A program made the translations under genes and the position numbers. 5,665 bases of DNA from Chloroflexota bacterium. GTDB taxonomy: Bacteria; Chloroflexota; Limnocylindria; Limnocylindrales; CSP1-4. This document shows, in pieces, positions 1 to 5,665 of this stretch. Every line of letters starts with the position of its first letter. Position 1 is the first letter of the stretch. The stretch lies in contig JACDAV010000168.1 of NCBI GenBank assembly GCA_013695255.1, positions 1-5,665 of the forward strand, given 5' to 3'. The notes under the pieces are model-generated. The model ran no database searches, was not told the DNA's origin, and saw only the letters and a list, made by a program, of their open reading frames with translations.

Positions 1-867
1 ATGGGGGCAAACATGGTTCGCCGCCTGCTCCGCGACGGTCACGAGGTGGTCGCCTACAACCGGACGGCGGAGAAGACGAGAGAGATCGCCGGCGAGGGGG
101 CCGATCCGGCCTTCTCGATCGCGGAGCTGGTGGGCAAGCTGCAGGCGCCGCGGACGGTCTGGGTGATGGTTCCGGCCGGTGATGCCACGGAGGCGCAGAT
201 CGAGGAGCTCCTCGAGCACCTGGATCCGGGTGACACGATCATCGACGGCGGCAACACCAACTTCCACGACGACGTCCGGCGGCACGCCGCGCTCAGGGAG
301 CGCGGGATCCAGTACGTCGACGCCGGCACGTCCGGCGGGATCTGGGGCCTCGCCAACGGCTTCTGCCTGATGGTCGGAGGCGAGCCTGAGGCGGTCAAAG
401 CGATCGAGCCGATCTTCCTGTCCCTGGCGCCGCAGGACGGCTACCTGCACGTCGGCGGCCCCGGCGCCGGCCACTACGTGAAGATGGTCCACAACGGCAT
501 CGAGTACGGCCTGATGCAGGCCTACGCCGAGGGCTTCGAGATCATGCACGCCAGCGACTACGGGCTGGACCTGTCGAAGATCTCGACGCTCTGGAACCAC
601 GGCTCGGTCGTTCGCTCGTGGCTGCTCGAGCTGGCCGAGCATGCGCTGGCCGAGGACCAGGACCTGAACCACCTGAAGGGTTGGGTCGCCGACTCCGGCG
701 AGGGCCGCTGGACGGTCCAGGAGGCGATCGATCGGGACGTTCCCGCCCCGGTCATCACCCTGTCGCTGCTGACGCGCTTCCGATCGCGGCAGGAGGACTC
801 GTACGGCGCCAGGGTGCTGGCCGCCCTGCGAAACGAGTTCGGCGGCCACGCGGTGAAGACGGAATAG
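1..867 (+). CDS. gnd: 6-phosphogluconate dehydrogenase (decarboxylating), short form, 5'-partial
   Basis: Cytoplasmic enzyme that oxidises and decarboxylates 6-phosphogluconate to ribulose 5-phosphate, the third step of the oxidative pentose phosphate pathway. The first visible residues, MGANMVRRLL, match the helix that follows the GxGxxG dinucleotide loop in this family. The Met at base 1 is therefore internal, and about ten codons including the true start lie left of the window. Visible signatures (numbered from base 1) are NRT at 20-22 after the second strand (cofactor phosphate site), DGGNTN at 82-87, the substrate loop GTSGGIWG at 109-116, the catalytic block KMVHNGIEYG at 161-170 (Lys161, Asn165), and DSGEGRWT at 231-238. 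The protein ends at about 290-300 residues, which is the short, GndA-like class rather than the ~470-residue long form. It is the first visible gene of a probable operon with zwf, opcA and pgl. The family call is firm. Confidence 0.95.
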   Translation: MGANMVRRLLRDGHEVVAYNRTAEKTREIAGEGADPAFSIAELVGKLQAPRTVWVMVPAGDATEAQIEELLEHLDPGDTIIDGGNTNFHDDVRRHAALRERGIQYVDAGTSGGIWGLANGFCLMVGGEPEAVKAIEPIFLSLAPQDGYLHVGGPGAGHYVKMVHNGIEYGLMQAYAEGFEIMHASDYGLDLSKISTLWNHGSVVRSWLLELAEHALAEDQDLNHLKGWVADSGEGRWTVQEAIDRDVPAPVITLSLLTRFRSRQEDSYGARVLAALRNEFGGHAVKTE

Positions 868-943
868 GGGCAACCGGAACCATGAATGGTTATCCGCGCA
901 CGGAGGCCCGAGGCGGTGCCCCGCGTCGCCATCGGTCCGACGT
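868..943 (+). other. gnd-zwf intergenic leader
   Basis: A 76-base gap between the gnd TAG and the TTG proposed as the zwf start. I see no convincing -10/-35 pair, no terminator hairpin with a T-run, and no strong Shine-Dalgarno sequence just before 944. It contains a 21-codon ORF, ATG at 882 to TGA at 945-947, whose stop overlaps the zwf TTG (TTGA, 944-947). A GGGG run at 867-870 is a weak possible ribosome-binding site for it. The ORF may be a coupling leader or may be chance. If zwf really starts at the ATG at 1103, the gap grows to 235 bases and could hold a promoter. Confidence 0.4.
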
Positions 944-2683
<1,740 letters not shown>

Positions 2684-2702
2684 CCCTCACCGCCTGGGCG
2701 GC

Positions 2703-2706
2703 GAGG
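2703..2706 (+). promoter_or_regulatory. Shine-Dalgarno for opcA
   Basis: GAGG seven bases before the ATG at 2714. It is the clearest ribosome-binding site in the window and fixes the opcA start. It lies in the 30-base zwf-opcA gap, which has no room for a separate promoter plus leader, so co-transcription with zwf is likely. Confidence 0.7.
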
Positions 2707-2713
2707 TCGGCTC

Positions 2714-4090
2714 ATGGTTGAAGGGCCATCGGCGCCGGCCGGGGAGGGGTCGCGATCGGCAGCGGTCGGAGAGATCCTCGCGATCGGCTCGCGGCCGGCG
2801 GGTTCCGGGCGGATCGTCCTCGAGGACGCGCCGCGCACGGGCGAGCCAACGCTCCGCTGGCGATCGCGGGCGCGCTCGATCGACCAGATCGAGCAGGAGC
2901 TCGCGCGGATCTGGGCGGAGCCGAACCTCCAGACGATCGTCGAGGGTGAGCCCGGTCGCCACATCGCGGCCCGGACGAGCGTGATGAACCTGGTCGTCAT
3001 CGCCCGGCAGCCGGAGATCGGCGAGCGGTGCGCGGCCACGATCCAGCAGCTGACCGGCCGGCACCCGTCGCGGACGATCATCTGCTCGGCCGCGGACCCG
3101 GACGGTCCGTCGTGGCTCGACGCCGCGATCCAGGCCCACTGCATCCTCCCCCGCGAGGACGCGCCGGAGACCTGCGCGGAGCTGATCTACCTGACGGTGG
3201 GGGGCGAGAGCGGCCGCCACCTCGATGCCGTCGTGGCGCCGCTCCTGATCCATGACCTGCCGGTGACCGTCTGGTGGCCCGGCGAGCCGAACCTGGCCAC
3301 GGAGCCCGCGCGCGACCTGCTGGGCATGGCCGATCGGCTGATCGTGGACGGCTCGACGTGGAGCGAGGACGGTCTGCGGCGGCTGGGCGACCTCGCGGCT
3401 CTGCTCGAGGACTCGCGCCTCGCGATCAGCGACTTCGCGCTCATCCGCCAGTACCGCTGGCGGGAGGCGATCGCCTCGATCTTCGACGTGCCGGAGTTCC
3501 TGCCCTACCTCCGGTCGATGCGGCGCATCGCGGTTGCCTACGCGACCCACGACGAGACCGGTGCGCCGGGCTCGACCAATCTCGTGAAGCCGGTCTATCA
3601 CGTCGGCTGGCTGGCGTCCCGCCTGAAGCTGCAGGTCGAACGCCCCCTCCGCCCGGTGACCGGCACCTCCAAGCCGGCGCGTGGCTCCGGGCCGCCCATG
3701 TCCCGCGGTCTTGCCGCGACCCTGCGCGACGGACGGCACGACGTGAGCGTCGTCGTCCGTCCGGCCGTCTCCCCGATGCCGGCCGGGACGACGCTTCGGA
3801 TCGAGCTGCTCGCCGACCGGCGCGGTTCCGAGCTGCGGGCCGACGTCACGGCGGTCCAGGAGGCGGTCCACGTACGCGTCTGGCTCGACGGGGTGGAAGA
3901 GCTCGACCGGACGTTCCGGGCGCCGCGCTGGACGGACGTCGACCTGCTTGCCCAGGCGATCGAGGTCGGAGGGCGGGAGCCGATCACGGTCGAGGCGCTC
4001 CGGATGGCGGCGCAGCTCGCGGGCCGGACGGCCGGAGCGGGCCCGGACGGCGGCGGGGCCGCCGGCGAGGATGGGGGCGACCGCCAGTGA
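2714..4090 (+). CDS. opcA: glucose-6-phosphate dehydrogenase assembly protein OpcA
   Basis: Member of the OpcA family, whose cyanobacterial members promote oligomerisation and activity of G6PDH. It is expected to act on the Zwf encoded just upstream. The 458-residue protein shows the family's N-terminal domain: RTSVMNLVVIA at 87-97, the HPSRTII block at 117-123, an E-x-I-x-L strand at 156-160 followed by GGESGRHLDAVVAPLLIHDLP at 163-183, and the typical WWPGEP at 187-192. The C-terminal domain (from about 260) includes HVGWLASRL at 296-304 and a beta-rich end. All four cysteines (106, 124, 143, 154) lie in the N-terminal half. The last ~22 residues are a Gly/Ala/Asp-rich tail. The ATG at 2714 has GAGG at 2703-2706, seven bases upstream, a good ribosome-binding site. 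The stop overlaps pgl by four bases. No catalytic residues are expected. Confidence 0.93.
   Translation: MVEGPSAPAGEGSRSAAVGEILAIGSRPAGSGRIVLEDAPRTGEPTLRWRSRARSIDQIEQELARIWAEPNLQTIVEGEPGRHIAARTSVMNLVVIARQPEIGERCAATIQQLTGRHPSRTIICSAADPDGPSWLDAAIQAHCILPREDAPETCAELIYLTVGGESGRHLDAVVAPLLIHDLPVTVWWPGEPNLATEPARDLLGMADRLIVDGSTWSEDGLRRLGDLAALLEDSRLAISDFALIRQYRWREAIASIFDVPEFLPYLRSMRRIAVAYATHDETGAPGSTNLVKPVYHVGWLASRLKLQVERPLRPVTGTSKPARGSGPPMSRGLAATLRDGRHDVSVVVRPAVSPMPAGTTLRIELLADRRGSELRADVTAVQEAVHVRVWLDGVEELDRTFRAPRWTDVDLLAQAIEVGGREPITVEALRMAAQLAGRTAGAGPDGGGAAGEDGGDRQ
4087..4090 (+). promoter_or_regulatory. GTGA stop/start overlap of opcA and pgl
   Basis: The TGA of opcA (4088-4090) overlaps the GTG of pgl (4087-4089). 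This four-base overlap is typical of terminating ribosomes reinitiating on the next gene, and it argues for linked output of the Zwf activator and the lactonase. Confidence 0.75.
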
Positions 4091-4968
4091 ACAGCCCAAC
4101 CGCCCGGACCTCGGAGCCGGAACTCGTCGTCCTGCCGGACCCGGACGCCGTGGCTGCCGAAGCCGCCGAGCGGATCGCGGACATGCTCCGGGAATCGGTC
4201 GAGGCGCGCGGCCGCGCGGACTGGGCGACCACGGGCGGATCGGCGCCCGTCGGGATCTACCGGCTGCTGGCCGTGCCGCCGCTGCGCGACCGGGTGCCCT
4301 GGCAGGCCGTCCACCTGTGGTGGGGCGACGACCGCTTCGTGCCGCGCGACCACCCGCAGTCGAACGTCATGCCAGCGGACGCCGTGCTGCTCGCGCTCAG
4401 CGCGCGTGCCGGGCTGTCCGGATCGGGCGAGGATCACGACGACGTGCGGACGGGCCGTGGCGCCGGCGCGCCGATCCCGGTGGCCAACATCCACCCATTT
4501 CCGATCGCGGCGGCGATCGGCGCGGGCCACGACCCGGCCTGGGCGGCATCGGGCTACGAGACCGAGCTGCGGGCGTCGGAGATCGCGGTCGAGGGCGGAT
4601 GGCCGGTGTTCGACGTCGTGCTCATCGGCATCGGCCCCGACGGGCACCTCCTGTCCGTCTTCCCGGGCTCGCCCGCGCTCGACGAGGCGTCCGCCTGGGC
4701 GCTGCCGATCCCGGCGCCCACCCACGTCGAGCCGCACGTTGCCCGGGTCACCCTGAACCCGCGGGTCCTCGAGGTTGCGCGCCGGGTGCTGGTGGTTGCC
4801 CACGGCGAGGGCAAGGCGGAGATCCTCGGCGCCGTGCTGGGTCCCGATCGAGACCCCCGCCGGTGGCCGGCCCAGCTTGCGCGGCGGCGCGGCGCGAGCT
4901 GGCTCGTCGACCGGGCGGCCGCCGGCCGGTTGCCCGGTCCCTCGGCGGCCGAGGCCGCGGGCTGGTAA
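4087..4968 (+). CDS. pgl: 6-phosphogluconolactonase
   Basis: Hydrolyses 6-phosphogluconolactone, the Zwf product, to 6-phosphogluconate, linking Zwf and Gnd. The GTG at 4087 overlaps the opcA stop (GTGA). The frame stays open far upstream inside opcA, but the sequence resembling the family begins just after this GTG, and GAGGA at 4067-4071 or the G-run at 4073-4077 could serve as ribosome-binding site. The protein is 293 residues. Motifs are TGGSAP at 49-54 (usual SGGSTP), GDDRFVPRDHPQSN at 80-93, GIGPDGH at 181-187 with the likely catalytic His187, FPGSPALDE soon after, a C-terminal RVTLNPRVL strand-helix, and WLVDRAAA at 272-279. It is longer than the usual 230-260 residues. Part of the excess is a Gly/Ser/Asp-rich insertion at about 105-127, before NIHPFP. 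Translational coupling to opcA is likely. The call is confident. Confidence 0.94.
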   Translation: MNSPTARTSEPELVVLPDPDAVAAEAAERIADMLRESVEARGRADWATTGGSAPVGIYRLLAVPPLRDRVPWQAVHLWWGDDRFVPRDHPQSNVMPADAVLLALSARAGLSGSGEDHDDVRTGRGAGAPIPVANIHPFPIAAAIGAGHDPAWAASGYETELRASEIAVEGGWPVFDVVLIGIGPDGHLLSVFPGSPALDEASAWALPIPAPTHVEPHVARVTLNPRVLEVARRVLVVAHGEGKAEILGAVLGPDRDPRRWPAQLARRRGASWLVDRAAAGRLPGPSAAEAAGW

Positions 4969-4997
4969 CGGACGACCGGGCGGCCCGCGCCGTCGAC
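4969..4997 (+). other. pgl-hydrolase intergenic gap
   Basis: Twenty-nine GC-rich bases between the pgl TAA and the hydrolase GTG. A CGGG/CCCG pairing around 4977-4987 leaves only a three-base loop and has no T-run, so it does not look like an intrinsic terminator. Read-through from pgl into the hydrolase is therefore expected. Confidence 0.5.
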
Positions 4998-5665
4998 GTG
5001 CAGGAGCCACCTGACCGGCCGGATCGCCGGATCTCGTCGCCCGACGGCACGCCGATTGCCGTCTTCCGCTCCGGCGATGGGCCGCCGCTCGTCCTCGTCC
5101 ACGGTGCCGCCGCCGACCACACGACGTGGCGGGTCGTCCTGCCGCTGCTCGCGCGGCACTTCACGATCCACGCCGTGGACCGCCGCGGGCGCGGCGCCAG
5201 CGGCGACACGTCACCGTACGCCGTCGAGCGCGAGTTCGAGGACCTGGCCGCGGTCGTCGACGCGCTGGTCGCGGAGACACGGGCGCCGGTCGCGCTGGTC
5301 GGGCACTCGTTCGGCGGGCGCGTGGCGCTCGGGGCGGCGCTGCGGACCTCGAACGTGGCGGGCGTCGTGTGCTACGAGGGTGCGCCGGCGCCGGCCGGGG
5401 CGCCCTACCAGCGGCCCGGGCTGGTGGCTGACCTCGAGCGGCTGGCATCGAGCGGCGAGCGCGCGGCGCTTTTCGAGACGTTCCTGCGGTCGGTCGTCGG
5501 TATGTCGGAGCTTGACCTCGCCGCCTACCGCGCCACCGCGGTCTGGCCACGACGGGTCGACGCCGCGCCGACGATCCTGCGTGAGCTCCGGGCCGAGGCC
5601 TCGGCGGCTGCCGGCCTCGAGGAGCTCGGCGGCATCGCCGCGCCGGTCCTGTTGCTGCTCGGTGG
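4998..5665 (+). CDS. alpha/beta-fold hydrolase, 3'-partial
   Basis: An alpha/beta hydrolase of unknown substrate, cut by the right edge after 222 codons. It starts at GTG 4998, the only usual start codon in this frame between the pgl stop and the first conserved strand. No clear Shine-Dalgarno is seen. Features in order are a first strand pair ending PLVLVHG with His35-Gly36 (oxyanion region), DRRGRGASG from Asp61, the nucleophile elbow GHSFGG at 102-107 (Ser104), a YEGAP turn after the next strand, a helical lid region, and the strand APVLLLLGG at the cut. The catalytic Asp usually follows that strand and the His comes later, so both lie outside the window. No signal peptide is visible, so it is likely cytoplasmic. 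It sits 29 bases after pgl and is probably co-transcribed, but an esterase, lactonase or peroxidase-like role cannot be told apart here. Confidence 0.88.
   Translation, partial: MQEPPDRPDRRISSPDGTPIAVFRSGDGPPLVLVHGAAADHTTWRVVLPLLARHFTIHAVDRRGRGASGDTSPYAVEREFEDLAAVVDALVAETRAPVALVGHSFGGRVALGAALRTSNVAGVVCYEGAPAPAGAPYQRPGLVADLERLASSGERAALFETFLRSVVGMSELDLAAYRATAVWPRRVDAAPTILRELRAEASAAAGLEELGGIAAPVLLLLG

Noticed and set aside
2690..2701. CCGCC/GGCGG inverted repeat between zwf and opcA as a terminator.
   Set aside because: A five-base stem with a two-base loop and no T-run; it lies beside the opcA ribosome-binding site and is unlikely to terminate.
3274..4086. In-frame upstream extension of pgl through opcA, which would give a 564-residue protein.
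   Set aside because: The added part is Arg/Ala/Gly-rich out-of-frame opcA sequence. Pgl similarity starts right after the GTG at 4087, and that GTG makes a standard overlap with the opcA stop.
2687..4099. Long antisense open frame opposite opcA (470 codons).
   Set aside because: Same cause: composition shadow of opcA, low-complexity Arg/Pro/Gly-rich translation and no recognisable domain.
3598..5010. Long antisense open frame spanning the end of opcA and all of pgl.
   Set aside because: It crosses two well-supported + strand genes and shows no motif of its own.

Overview
The window holds a compact, GC-rich gene cluster, all on the + strand, for the oxidative branch of the pentose phosphate pathway. 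The order is gnd (6-phosphogluconate dehydrogenase, short form, 5' end cut by the window), zwf (glucose-6-phosphate dehydrogenase), opcA (G6PDH assembly/activator protein), pgl (6-phosphogluconolactonase), then a 3'-truncated alpha/beta-fold hydrolase. The four named genes are complete or nearly so and keep their family signatures. I see no RNA gene, mobile element, CRISPR array or clear terminator.

Layout: gnd fills 1-867. A 76-base gap (868-943), or 235 bases if zwf starts at its first in-frame ATG, precedes zwf. This gap is the only plausible place for an internal promoter or leader. zwf ends at 2683, and opcA follows after 30 bases behind a GAGG ribosome-binding site. The opcA stop overlaps the pgl GTG start by four bases (GTGA, 4087-4090), so these two are probably translationally coupled. 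The hydrolase begins with GTG 29 bases after pgl and runs off the right edge.

How the genes work together: Zwf oxidises glucose 6-phosphate to 6-phosphogluconolactone, making NADPH. OpcA is expected to promote assembly or activation of Zwf. Pgl hydrolyses the lactone, and Gnd oxidatively decarboxylates 6-phosphogluconate to ribulose 5-phosphate with a second reduced cofactor. The whole route from glucose 6-phosphate to ribulose 5-phosphate is therefore encoded as one probable operon. The hydrolase has no evident role in the route.

Organism: strong G/C preference at third codon positions, GTG/TTG starts, a short-form Gnd and the zwf-opcA-pgl order point to a high-GC bacterium of the Actinomycetota or Chloroflexota (for example an uncultured Limnocylindria-like lineage). 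This is inferred from gene content and style, not from a marker gene. This looks like ordinary central metabolism. The points worth a second look are the zwf start and its proline-rich N-terminus, cofactor choice in Gnd, cysteine distribution in Zwf/OpcA, and a marked excess of GATC.
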